NCBI GenBank assembly: GCA_023665555.1
Contig: JAMPDR010000001.1
Location: 1 to 64,000, forward strand
Length of the DNA stretch: 64,000 bases
Origin: Ruminococcus sp.
Lineage (GTDB): Bacteria; Bacillota; Clostridia; Oscillospirales; Acutalibacteraceae
Direction: 5' to 3'
In this document: positions 52,215 through 59,618 of the stretch, piece after piece
Position numbering within the stretch: position 1 is the first letter of the stretch
Layout: the number at the start of each line of letters is the position of its first letter
Made by a program: the position numbers and the translations under genes
Notes under the pieces: generated by a model
What the model was told of the DNA's origin: nothing
Database searches by the model: none
Seen by the model: the letters and a program-made list of their open reading frames with translations, nothing else

Positions 52215-52640
52215 TCATTTATTCTTTGGTTTAGGTGCAATATAGCCTGCTGCTTCTTTACCGTTCCACTCTTTCGTTAAGCCGCCTTTAATCAGGTATA
52301 GCATAGCACCGGTGACAACAGTGGTCGCCACTTTTTTACCACTTTGAGATAAAACATCTGCAACAAACTTACTGCCCGGTTTTATCTCTTCTTTGGTCAT
52401 GTCCTTAAGCTGTTTTTCAAGTTTAATACGCTCGATTCTTTTCTTGATTTCCTCGTCGGACAGCGTTCGTCTGTTCTTCGAGGCTTTTTTCATCTCACGT
52501 TTTCTTTCTTTGCGAGCGTCTTTTTCGCTGCGTGCCTGAGATTGATTTTGATTTTGTGAACGGTCAATCGGATAAGGCGGTCCGTTCTGTTCGCCCCATT
52601 TCATGCCTTTGATGCCATGATGTTCAAGTGTATCGCTCAT
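52215..52640 (-). CDS. Phage head-module protein with HHGIKGMKWG motif
   Basis: The 141-residue protein begins MSDTLEHHGIKGMKWGEQNG, a motif found at the N-termini of varied proteins encoded near phage terminase and portal genes. It then has a highly basic helical region and a hydrophobic segment (KVATTVVTGAMLYLIKGGL). GAGGAGG precedes the ATG, which overlaps the upstream stop. The role is unknown; the motif may be a virion-targeting signal (inference). Confidence 0.68.
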   Translation of the reverse strand: MSDTLEHHGIKGMKWGEQNGPPYPIDRSQNQNQSQARSEKDARKERKREMKKASKNRRTLSDEEIKKRIERIKLEKQLKDMTKEEIKPGSKFVADVLSQSGKKVATTVVTGAMLYLIKGGLTKEWNGKEAAGYIAPKPKNK

Positions 52641-53014
52641 CAGCTTTCCTCCTCTTTTGATTGAGATGTTTCTGCTTGGTGGTTCAATCTCCATTCCAAC
52701 TCAGACACTGTTCTGGTCATAGCTTCCATAACTGCTGAGCTGGTAGGAGGATCAAATACGAGTTTAACTTTCATATAGATATAGGTTTTGATTGCACTGA
52801 AGTTTTTAGAATCTTCTTGGGGCAATGTCGAAAAGAAATTGTCCCAAGTCGGCACATCATCGTCTATACTAAACGGTGCGGAACTCCCGACTCCGATTTG
52901 AGCCAATGTCATAAAAACAGTGTTGATATGAACGAGTATATCTTCGTCGAAATATGTGTAATCTTCGGTAATGCCGAGGAGTTTTTTTATTGTTGCAAGT
53001 ATACTTTCTTCCAT
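52640..53014 (-). CDS. Head-tail connector, gp6-like
   Basis: The 124-residue helical protein (ILATIKKLLGITEDYTYFDEDILVHINTVFMTLAQIGVG...YIYMKVKLVFDPP...ELEWRLNH) shows the pattern of HK97 gp6/YqbG-type connector proteins that form a ring below the portal. Here it lies upstream of TerL rather than after the capsid gene. Confidence 0.75.
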   Translation of the reverse strand: MEESILATIKKLLGITEDYTYFDEDILVHINTVFMTLAQIGVGSSAPFSIDDDVPTWDNFFSTLPQEDSKNFSAIKTYIYMKVKLVFDPPTSSAVMEAMTRTVSELEWRLNHQAETSQSKEEES

Positions 53015-53041
53015 TTAAAATCTCCTTGTGCTATGTAGGCT

Positions 53042-53338
53042 TTATTCAAATTCGATAATGGGAATCTCATAATCCTCACAACACTGATGCTCAATTCGAC
53101 ATCCTCGTGCCTTTTCCCACCCGGGACCAAATACAGCAATGTCAGCCTCACTTAACATCTCAAGGGATTTACTGAGAAAATACAAAGCACTTCCAGTGTA
53201 ATCATCGAAGAAGCTATTTAAAACCTCAACTTCTTCGGTACACAATTTCTTTGCTTTTTCAATAATTGCTTCTCTTTCGGCAAGAATCTCCTCATCGGAT
53301 CTGCCTCTCATACATTGCGAAATAAATAGTTTTGTCAT
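53042..53338 (-). CDS. DUF4406-like nucleotide-processing protein
   Basis: The 98-residue protein (MTKLFISQCMRGRSDEEI...SLEMLSEADIAVFGPGWEKARGC...CEDYEIPIIEF) matches the DUF4406/nucleoside 2-deoxyribosyltransferase-like fold. A nucleotide or NAD-related role is possible. It overlaps the HNH gene by 4 bases. Confidence 0.72.
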   Translation of the reverse strand: MTKLFISQCMRGRSDEEILAEREAIIEKAKKLCTEEVEVLNSFFDDYTGSALYFLSKSLEMLSEADIAVFGPGWEKARGCRIEHQCCEDYEIPIIEFE

Positions 53339-53778
53339 AATTCAGTTTCCTTTCTCACTTGTCTCCATGGACAAGTGTCAAATTTTTGTCGTTCAATAGG
53401 CGAACTACTGATTAACAGCGATTCATCTCCGTAATGAATAGCGTCATGAGTATTCATCGAAGTGCAAATCAAGTATTCAGGATTCAACAAATATTCACTC
53501 ACATCAACAATATCACTTACAGTAATCGGATTCATATGATGAATTAATAGTCGTCCCTGAATCTCTCGATCACCAATCCCAAGGTCACATCCGCAATCTC
53601 TGATTATAATTTTATCCCTTACAGCACGCCACTCAGGCGATTTGTAAAACATTTGATTGATATATCGGTCATGTCCAAAAGTCGCTTTTCCAACCTGACC
53701 GCTTAAACGCAAATATCTATAGCGCTCCTCAAACGTGTCAAGCGTAATCAGTTCGGAATATGTTCTAATCTTCTTCAT
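53335..53778 (-). CDS. HNH-endonuclease-like phage protein
   Basis: The 147-residue protein contains FYKSPEWRAVRDKIIIRDCGCDLG, then GRLLIHHMNPITV, PEYLICTSMNTHDAIHYG. This is the pattern of HNH endonucleases encoded next to phage terminases, which are needed for cos cleavage in several phages. Fewer zinc-binding cysteines than usual are present. The ATG at 53778 overlaps the previous gene. Confidence 0.7.
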   Translation of the reverse strand: MKKIRTYSELITLDTFEERYRYLRLSGQVGKATFGHDRYINQMFYKSPEWRAVRDKIIIRDCGCDLGIGDREIQGRLLIHHMNPITVSDIVDVSEYLLNPEYLICTSMNTHDAIHYGDESLLISSSPIERQKFDTCPWRQVRKETEL

Positions 53779-54100
53779 CACTTTGACTTCTGTAGCTACT
53801 CATAGCTTTAACTGCATCCTTGTAAAGTGCTTTCAACTCATCTTCTGATTGAATAGACTTTGTCTTTGCGGTAACGAGTTCCTTCTGCTTTTCAAGAATC
53901 TCTTTTTCGAGCTTTTCTCTGGTAGTACCCAATTTCAGAAAATGAGTTATAACCTGTGAAGAAGCAGTACCGTCCATCAACTGCTGTTCTGCAAGGTCAA
54001 TAGCCAAAGCTATCATCTGGTTTTCCCTTGCTTCTGGAGTCATGGCGGGACGCCTTTTACGAGTTGTTCCTGTACTTGTAGTATTTTTAGGTTTTGGCAT
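53765..54100 (-). CDS. Putative terminase small subunit
   Basis: The 111-residue protein has a basic N-terminus (TRKRRPAMTPEARENQMIALAIDLAEQQL) and a coiled segment (GTTREKLEKEILEKQKELVTAKTKSI). It is encoded just downstream of a structured, partly GC-rich non-coding region, and the HNH gene follows it. Position and composition suggest TerS; there is no unmistakable motif. Confidence 0.6.
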   Translation of the reverse strand: MPKPKNTTSTGTTRKRRPAMTPEARENQMIALAIDLAEQQLMDGTASSQVITHFLKLGTTREKLEKEILEKQKELVTAKTKSIQSEDELKALYKDAVKAMSSYRSQSDEED

Positions 54101-54156
54101 TCTTTTCGTCTCCTTTAATATAATTTTCCACCACTTATGGTTAAGTTTTAATAGTA

Positions 54157-54367
54157 TTTAGCCAATATTTAAAAGGACTCGCAAAGCCATACAAAAATCT
54201 TGAAAGGAGAAAAATACGAAAAGAAAAAAGGACACGAAGTGAAAAAACTCTGACTTCACAAGTCCCTTTAAATATCGGCTAAAAACATTTTCAAAAAATA
54301 ACCTCCGGAGAATTTTTTAGGAGGCCGGCGATGCAGGGGGAGGGGTGTATTTTTCGTACCCCCTCCC
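54157..54367. other. Structured non-coding region, candidate cos site
   Basis: The 274-base gap upstream of the small terminase gene holds a 23-base inverted repeat (54157-54179/54261-54283, 21 of 23 matching) around an inner GTGAA/TTCAC hairpin. It is followed by a GC-rich stretch with GGGAGGGG (54338-54345) facing CCCCTCCC (54360-54367). The GC-rich part stands out in AT-rich DNA, and no gene is seen. Such features beside terS fit a packaging (cos) region. Confidence 0.5.
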
Positions 54368-54374
54368 TATGCCA

Positions 54375-54617
54375 TTATTGTTCTGTAGAGTATGCTTTCT
54401 GGTATATGTTCAACGGATCATACTTGATTATCTCATCAATCGCTCGCTCTATCTCCGCATCGTTCTCGGAATCAGAGAGTTGATCCGAAGTTCTTGCGAT
54501 TCTTCCAAGATATTCACAAGAATTGTAACCTTTTTCAACATCAAACAAAAACCAAGCATCAAATTGTTCAAATGGATCAAAAGGATTGTCAACTGTTGTC
54601 AACATAACTTTAGACAT
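54375..54617 (-). CDS. Small phage protein paired with the RNA-polymerase-like gene
   Basis: The 80-residue acidic protein (MSKVMLTTVDNPFDPFEQFDAWFLFDVEKGYNSCEYLGRIARTSDQL) belongs to a small family that I recall as usually directly following the 'HYG...RYPWGSG' protein, as here with 18 bases between. AAGGAG precedes the ATG. Its role is unknown. Confidence 0.68.
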   Translation of the reverse strand: MSKVMLTTVDNPFDPFEQFDAWFLFDVEKGYNSCEYLGRIARTSDQLSDSENDAEIERAIDEIIKYDPLNIYQKAYSTEQ

Positions 54618-54635
54618 TGATAGAATTACTCCTTT

Positions 54636-57335
54636 TTATTGGTTTAAATACTTTGTAACTGTACTAGAAGAAACACCAAGCGCGGCAGCAATTTCCGAAG
54701 TCGTATAGCCCGAAATTCTCATTGTTGAAATCTTGTTAATTTTAGCTTGACTCAGTTTTGTTGTTGCTCTTGGAGTAGCTCTTTGACGCAATTCATCAAG
54801 GTCAACATTATTAATAATGTCTTTAAGCTTATTTTCACTAATTGCGCCAGCTTGAATTGCTTCCCATTCTCTGTCAGTCAACTTAATAGATACTCGTTTA
54901 GCGCCAACAGCCAGTCTTGCTGCCGTTAATGCCTGTTGAGATACTTTCTTTTGCTCTTTTTTAGACATATCAGGGTTATCTTGTTTCTTTGCTTTCACTG
55001 TAGCATTAGCTATTAACTGAGCTTGTCTTTCTCTTGGCGCATTTTTTAATGCCAGATTCAACTTGGACTCCAGACAACTCACCTCATACTTGTAAGTTTC
55101 TTTAGCCGAAGCTGAAAGAGGTATTTTGCCGGTTACCATTATCTCTTTTCGTGCCTGATTGGCAAGAGACTTCATCTTATTGGCATAGTCGGCATATATC
55201 TCTTCTTTCTTGGTGCCTGACGAAAGGGTGTGTGCATCTCGGGTCTCCGCCATCTTAGTGCTAGCTTGAGTCCTGACCTTAACTTTTCCTGTTTTAGGAT
55301 CAGTATATTCTTCATAGACTTCTTTATATTGCAATTCGCCTGTTTCAGGATCTGGTTTTGGGGTACCCTTACGCTTCAACACCGATACCTCTGACTTGGC
55401 TCTGGACAGTAGTGTGGCGGCTCCCTCGTGATACTTGCCGTCACTATCAACCGTACCCTGATACTTTTTCTTTAAAGCCGCTATGCCGTTGTCAATCTCA
55501 CTCTGCTTGTAGTCTAACTTATGCTTCTCTGCATCTATGACTACCATACTGTGTCTAACTGCTCTGGCAAGTTCATCTGATGTAGCACCCTTCAGGGTCA
55601 TATCCGTAATCAAATTAGATATTTTACCCATCTCTGTCTGGGTATTTTTCATAATCTTCATGCCCTCACGCTGAGGATATGACATTTTAGGATCGAACCC
55701 TTTCAACCCCTCCAATGCCGGTGTAGAAGTTATCTTAACTTTTCCACCAGTAGGTATTACCATTACAGTGTCACCATCAAAATCAGCACCGGACAAACGT
55801 TCAGCAACCTTACTATTGATACCTACAGCGTCTATAGCATTGCCTAATATTCTTTTAGCATCCGCCTGCTTATTATTAACGGTAAGTATCGGTATCTCGA
55901 ACGTTCCGCCATGAGGATATCTTATAAGTGCTACTTGCTCGCCATTGTTATAATTAGGGGCATAGACTTCGTTATCTTTCATTGTCGTAATCGGTAAGAT
56001 TACCTGATACTTCTGTCTTGGTAATGCCGCTGCCTGCAAATGAACAGCTGCTGAATCGCAATCATCCGCAAATGACTTCAACAACGCTTTCTTTACAGTC
56101 GGATTAGTCAAAGAACAGATTTCATCATATTCAGCCTGTTTATCCGCTGACGCCAAATTAAGTTGTTTGGTTATCAACGACATACTCTGTTTCGCTAAGA
56201 ATTGAGATGGAAGATGGTCACTCCATTCTCCCCAGTCACCCTCTTCTGCTCGTTTATTGATAAGAGACAATGATTGCTTCTTACCGGTTATTGGATCGGT
56301 GTATTTGCCATTAGGATCATCATAATAGCTCTGACCACCATGCTCTTTAATCAATGAGCCAAATGGATTATCCGGGTCATCTTTAATCTTTTTGAGAACC
56401 TCTGTTGTTGGGGTTCCGACTTTTTTATTAGTGTTGAAACGCACATCAATGCCATCGGGCAAATCATCCGAATATATAGCCATGCCTTTGATATAATGAG
56501 TACCATCAACCATGATACGAACCTGAGCATAATGTGAATTGCCGAGCGATAGATCTTCAACACCTCTTCTGATTTCAACAACACCATCTTTATCAATTCC
56601 GCCTTCTTCGGCATAGCGAATCTTTAATCTGGATGAACTCATACTCTCAGGATATTCAAAAGCTTTTCGGAATGAATCGCCACCGTCATATGATATGTAA
56701 TCATGCACTGAATGAATATTCTGGAAATCATAAATATCTTTATACTCAGTTCCGGGTGGGCAGATAACTTTAATATTGGTTTGCTTACCGGGATTGGTTA
56801 CCTGCGGAACGCCTGCTCCGTAAACAGGATAACCTTCGGCTTCGAGAATAGACAGTGCTTGTGTGAGCTTTTCTCGTGATACATTAAGTTCACGCTCAAC
56901 TCCGGCACCAACGTCAATCATACCCTTTTCTTCAATCTGGGATTTAAGGAAATCGGCTGTTTTTCTTGCTTGCTTCATGCGAGCTTCAGAATCTTCGTTG
57001 AGAAGCGATCTTACAGACGAATCATTGTTGTAGCCCATCTTTGCAGCAATCTCATTGAGTGAGTATCCTTTATCTCTGAGACTTTTTGCAGTGTCAACAT
57101 CAATGGATCTTTGTTCTGCTTTAGCTAATGATTTTTGAGCTCTGAAATCAGTAGTTGTCAAGCCCATGCTTTTTGCAATTTCGGTATCACTCAAACCTTG
57201 CTTCTTCAATTCGCTTATGCGGCTGAGAAAATCGCCGCTATGTTGATAAGGATTATCTCCTGATCCCCACGGGTATCTGCCGGAACGTCTTTTTACACCA
57301 TAATGTATCAATATGTTTTCTGCTACAGGATTCAT
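54636..57335 (-). CDS. Phage protein with double-psi-beta-barrel RNA polymerase signature and HTH motifs
   Basis: The 899-residue protein starts MNPVAENILIHYGVKRRSGR-YPWGSG. Two HTH-like repeats follow at about 42-114 (LKKQGLSDTEIAKSMGL; LRDKGYSLNEIAAKMGY), and another ends the protein (ISGYTTSEIAAALGVSSSTV). In the centre IRYPHGG (R472, P474, H475) is followed 46 residues later by SGADFDGDTV with D518, D520 and D522. This is the spacing and sequence of the R-x-P and NADFDGD motifs of the RNA polymerase beta' subunit and of single-chain YonO/QDE-1-type polymerases. A phage-encoded DNA- or RNA-dependent RNA polymerase is therefore likely. GAGGAG precedes the ATG. Confidence 0.78.
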   Translation of the reverse strand: MNPVAENILIHYGVKRRSGRYPWGSGDNPYQHSGDFLSRISELKKQGLSDTEIAKSMGLTTTDFRAQKSLAKAEQRSIDVDTAKSLRDKGYSLNEIAAKMGYNNDSSVRSLLNEDSEARMKQARKTADFLKSQIEEKGMIDVGAGVERELNVSREKLTQALSILEAEGYPVYGAGVPQVTNPGKQTNIKVICPPGTEYKDIYDFQNIHSVHDYISYDGGDSFRKAFEYPESMSSSRLKIRYAEEGGIDKDGVVEIRRGVEDLSLGNSHYAQVRIMVDGTHYIKGMAIYSDDLPDGIDVRFNTNKKVGTPTTEVLKKIKDDPDNPFGSLIKEHGGQSYYDDPNGKYTDPITGKKQSLSLINKRAEEGDWGEWSDHLPSQFLAKQSMSLITKQLNLASADKQAEYDEICSLTNPTVKKALLKSFADDCDSAAVHLQAAALPRQKYQVILPITTMKDNEVYAPNYNNGEQVALIRYPHGGTFEIPILTVNNKQADAKRILGNAIDAVGINSKVAERLSGADFDGDTVMVIPTGGKVKITSTPALEGLKGFDPKMSYPQREGMKIMKNTQTEMGKISNLITDMTLKGATSDELARAVRHSMVVIDAEKHKLDYKQSEIDNGIAALKKKYQGTVDSDGKYHEGAATLLSRAKSEVSVLKRKGTPKPDPETGELQYKEVYEEYTDPKTGKVKVRTQASTKMAETRDAHTLSSGTKKEEIYADYANKMKSLANQARKEIMVTGKIPLSASAKETYKYEVSCLESKLNLALKNAPRERQAQLIANATVKAKKQDNPDMSKKEQKKVSQQALTAARLAVGAKRVSIKLTDREWEAIQAGAISENKLKDIINNVDLDELRQRATPRATTKLSQAKINKISTMRISGYTTSEIAAALGVSSSTVTKYLNQ

Positions 57336-57338
57336 AAC

Positions 57339-57896
57339 TTAGCACTCCTCTGATTTAATTTTTGAAATGATTTTGTCAAAAGTAATTATCTTGTCCATAA
57401 TTGGGGCAATATCTTCGGCCGTCGGTTTATGACAAAGAACTTCGTCAGACTGATAAAGTCTTAATTCCATATCAATGTTTCCCGGCTTGACGTGATATTC
57501 CAAACAAAATAAAGCAGCATATATCTCAAGCTGCTTTATATTAGCCGGTGATGTACCAGTTTTCAAATCATGGATTCTCAGAAGATTTTTTCTGAATGAG
57601 ATAGCATCTGCTGTACCGAAACAATTCTCTGAATAAAACAGAGGTTGTTCAGGTGTCATCTTATAGCCTATCGCATCATTGACATACATATTCAATGTCT
57701 TTTGTGAATTGCGCAATTTCTGACCCAGCTTGATACATTTTGCTGCGAACTCGTGAAGTTCGGTTCCTTTTCTGATTGCCATTTGCTTTAGGTAAGTTTC
57801 AGCGATTTTGTCTTCACTGTAATTAACCCAATGATACTTACTTGCGCCCAGAAAGGCGTGCTGTCCTTCGAGGTTGTAATGCTTGTTGAAGTTCAT
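57339..57896 (-). CDS. PD-(D/E)XK nuclease-like protein (RecB/Cas4-type)
   Basis: The 185-residue protein has the core GTADAISFRKNLLRIHDLKTG (Asp of strand 2, then D-x-K) followed by KQLEIYAALFCLEY, the Q-x3-Y helix of RecB-family nucleases. An N-terminal GTELHEFAAKCI helix supplies the first acidic residue. It probably processes DNA ends during replication or recombination. AAGGAGG precedes the ATG, which lies 59 bases inside the previous gene. Confidence 0.75.
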   Translation of the reverse strand: MNFNKHYNLEGQHAFLGASKYHWVNYSEDKIAETYLKQMAIRKGTELHEFAAKCIKLGQKLRNSQKTLNMYVNDAIGYKMTPEQPLFYSENCFGTADAISFRKNLLRIHDLKTGTSPANIKQLEIYAALFCLEYHVKPGNIDMELRLYQSDEVLCHKPTAEDIAPIMDKIITFDKIISKIKSEEC

Positions 57897-58158
57897 ATAA
57901 AACTTCCTCCTTGTTCTTTGGATAAATAAAAGCCGCGAATGACATCCTGTTAAGCAGTTCTACATAATAATCTTGATTAGGTCGGTATGGCGCATCTTCA
58001 TCTTGCTTACCTTCCAATGCTGCCCATTTATCTTTATATAGCATCAATAAATCGGGAAAACCTTGAATTTCATTTGGGTCAACATGTATTATGATGCAAC
58101 CCGGAAAAAGTTCATAAAGCTCATTAACAAGCTTTGTTTTAAATCTGTTTTCTAACAC
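57838..58158 (-). CDS. VRR-NUC-like endonuclease
   Basis: The 106-residue protein has the compact PD-(D/E)XK pattern QGFPDLLMLYKDKWAALEGK, followed by RPNQDYYVELLNRMSFAAFIYP, typical of phage VRR-NUC/Holliday-junction-type nucleases. A GTG at 58158 is favoured because AAAGGA lies nine bases upstream; a TTG three codons earlier is also possible. Its last 59 bases are shared with the next gene in another frame. Confidence 0.72.
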   Translation of the reverse strand: MLENRFKTKLVNELYELFPGCIIIHVDPNEIQGFPDLLMLYKDKWAALEGKQDEDAPYRPNQDYYVELLNRMSFAAFIYPKNKEEVLYELQQALQPRRTARLSGRK

Positions 58159-58188
58159 CTTTTCCAATCCTTTCGTTAAAAATAGAAC

Positions 58189-58239
58189 AAAACAAAAGAG
58201 AGTGTAATATTCATAAAAATGGATATTCTACTCTCTCTT
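58189..58239 (-). terminator. Terminator 2 after the secreted protein gene
   Basis: On the minus strand AGAGAGT...ATATCCAT pairs with ATGAATAT...ACTCTCT (outer arms 58230-58236 and 58197-58203), followed by TTTTGTTTTG. It is the second of two tandem hairpins after the PASTA-like gene and insulates the nuclease genes. Confidence 0.75.
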
Positions 58240-58269
58240 CATAAAAGGCTGTGTTTTTTTCGCGTGCAA

Positions 58270-58301
58270 AAATAAAACCCCATGTCGTTAAACACAGGGT
58301 T
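58270..58301 (-). terminator. Terminator 1 after the secreted protein gene
   Basis: Minus-strand AACCC...GGGTT stem (58301-58297/58280-58276), extended imperfectly through GTGT/ACAT, is followed by TTATTTTTG. It lies 22 bases after the stop codon of the PASTA-like gene. Confidence 0.7.
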
Positions 58302-58322
58302 AGTTAAAAATTTTAATATTCT

Positions 58323-59063
58323 TTAGTCTTGAACTCTAAAGTCGGTAACCATACCAGTTTTTGCATTATACATAGCAAAAACCATCGTATCCCTTTGAGA
58401 GTTATACTCGTTGGTTATGGTTACAGGAACTTGAACATACCATTCTCCGTTATCGCAATACTCTACAGACGAGTCCATCTTGGCAAAGTGGAAATCAATT
58501 CCATAAGGAAACTTTTGCTTGCCATAATCTTTAACTGCTTTGATAGCCCACATTTCGTTGTGTGCAGCTGCATATTCATCTTCAGTGGTAGGTTCTTCGT
58601 CCTCTTCCGGTTCTGTCGTGGTAGTCTTTTGAACCTTGGTAGTTTTTTCAGTAGTTGATTTCTCGGTAGTATCATCCGATGTATCAGACTCACCTGTTTC
58701 GGGATACGAGTGATAACTAACTACGATACGTATATCGGGATAAAACAATTCGCCTGCACTATATTCAATACTTCCGCCAACAGAAACTTCTTCAACTTCA
58801 TTTTCATTGGCGAAGAATGCTATTATCAAATCACCAAGCGGTTTTGTTTTTACGTTAGTGAACCCAAGAGCTTTGAGTTCGGAAACAACTTCCTCATAAT
58901 CAAGACCTTTGTAACCTTCAGAGGAAGACTGCATACGTATTCGTGTATCTACTGTCGTAACAGCAGTTGTAACGGTATCTGATTTATTGTCTTTGCATCT
59001 ATTGCAAACAACAATCAACAGCAATAAACAAATACATACGACTGCTATAATTTTGTTTTTCAT
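58323..59063 (-). CDS. Secreted PASTA-like prophage protein
   Basis: The 246-residue protein has an N-terminal transmembrane or signal segment (about 4-20, IIAVVCICLLLLIVVCN) and a PASTA-like module (about 50-120: GLDYEEVVSELKALGFTNVKTKPLGD). A Thr/Glu-rich linker (about 125-165) and a C-terminal domain that might be NTF2-like (EMWAIKAVKDYGKQKFPYG) follow. PASTA modules bind peptidoglycan. Two tandem terminators follow, so it is a self-contained unit and a candidate lysogenic conversion gene. Confidence 0.7.
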   Translation of the reverse strand: MKNKIIAVVCICLLLLIVVCNRCKDNKSDTVTTAVTTVDTRIRMQSSSEGYKGLDYEEVVSELKALGFTNVKTKPLGDLIIAFFANENEVEEVSVGGSIEYSAGELFYPDIRIVVSYHSYPETGESDTSDDTTEKSTTEKTTKVQKTTTTEPEEDEEPTTEDEYAAAHNEMWAIKAVKDYGKQKFPYGIDFHFAKMDSSVEYCDNGEWYVQVPVTITNEYNSQRDTMVFAMYNAKTGMVTDFRVQD

Positions 59064-59093
59064 TAACGTTTTTATCCTCCTTACCTTTTGTAA

Positions 59094-59462
59094 TCATTCA
59101 TCATCTTCAATGTATCCATGCGGACAGTCTGTGCATCCGGGATACAGATTTCCGCAAGTTTCGCATTTAGGACCGGGCGGTGTAGAACCGATGTACTCAA
59201 AAAATTCTCTTCTGCTCATAACACGGTCACATTCAGGACAAACATATTGACCGTCATGCCATGTCATCAGTCCGTCGCATCTGTCGCAATTAACAGAGTT
59301 GCCATCTTCATCAAAGACTTCTTCATATGACTTGTCGAGCTCATAACCATACACACGATCATATGAATCGCCGTATTCCGGTTCCGAATGTTTTGAACCT
59401 TGTTTGTTGCCATAGATAAAATCGTACTCATCATGTGGCTTCTTTGAATTAAACAATCCCAT
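59094..59462 (-). CDS. Zinc-ribbon phage protein
   Basis: The 122-residue acidic protein has paired motifs CDRCDGLMTW...YVCPECDR and CETCGNLYPGCTDC, enough ligands for two zinc sites. AAAGGAG precedes the ATG, and a promoter lies 27 bases further upstream. Function unknown; it is 30 bases before the PASTA-like gene and probably co-transcribed with it. Confidence 0.65.
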   Translation of the reverse strand: MGLFNSKKPHDEYDFIYGNKQGSKHSEPEYGDSYDRVYGYELDKSYEEVFDEDGNSVNCDRCDGLMTWHDGQYVCPECDRVMSRREFFEYIGSTPPGPKCETCGNLYPGCTDCPHGYIEDDE

Positions 59463-59488
59463 ATTTTTCTCCTTTCGGCATTTTTAAC

Positions 59489-59517
59489 ATCATATCACAT
59501 TTGTTAAACTATTGCAA
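59489..59517 (-). promoter_or_regulatory. Promoter of the zinc-ribbon/PASTA gene pair
   Basis: Minus-strand TTGCAA (59517-59512) and TATGAT (59494-59489) are separated by 17 bases. It lies directly behind a terminator hairpin, so it starts a new transcript. Confidence 0.7.
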
Positions 59518-59576
59518 GAAAATAATATTAAGGGATCATATTTTTTAATCCCTTAACTTGGTGGAAAAATCTGCAT
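59515..59576 (-). terminator. Terminator preceded by a seven-codon leader frame
   Basis: A perfect 9-bp stem (TTAAGGGAT / ATCCCTTAA, 59556-59548/59536-59528) is followed by an interrupted T run. Directly before it an ATG (59576) with AAAGGA ten bases upstream encodes MQIFPPS, and its stop codon is the first part of the stem. It ends the upstream transcript or attenuates it. Confidence 0.65.
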
Positions 59577-59618
59577 TTTAATCGCATCCTTTCATAAAAA
59601 ATTTGCTTATGGCCAAAT

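Noticed and set aside
54338-54367. Rho-independent terminator after the 80-residue phage gene
   Set aside because: The GC hairpin is not followed by a T run on either strand. A packaging site is a better reading.
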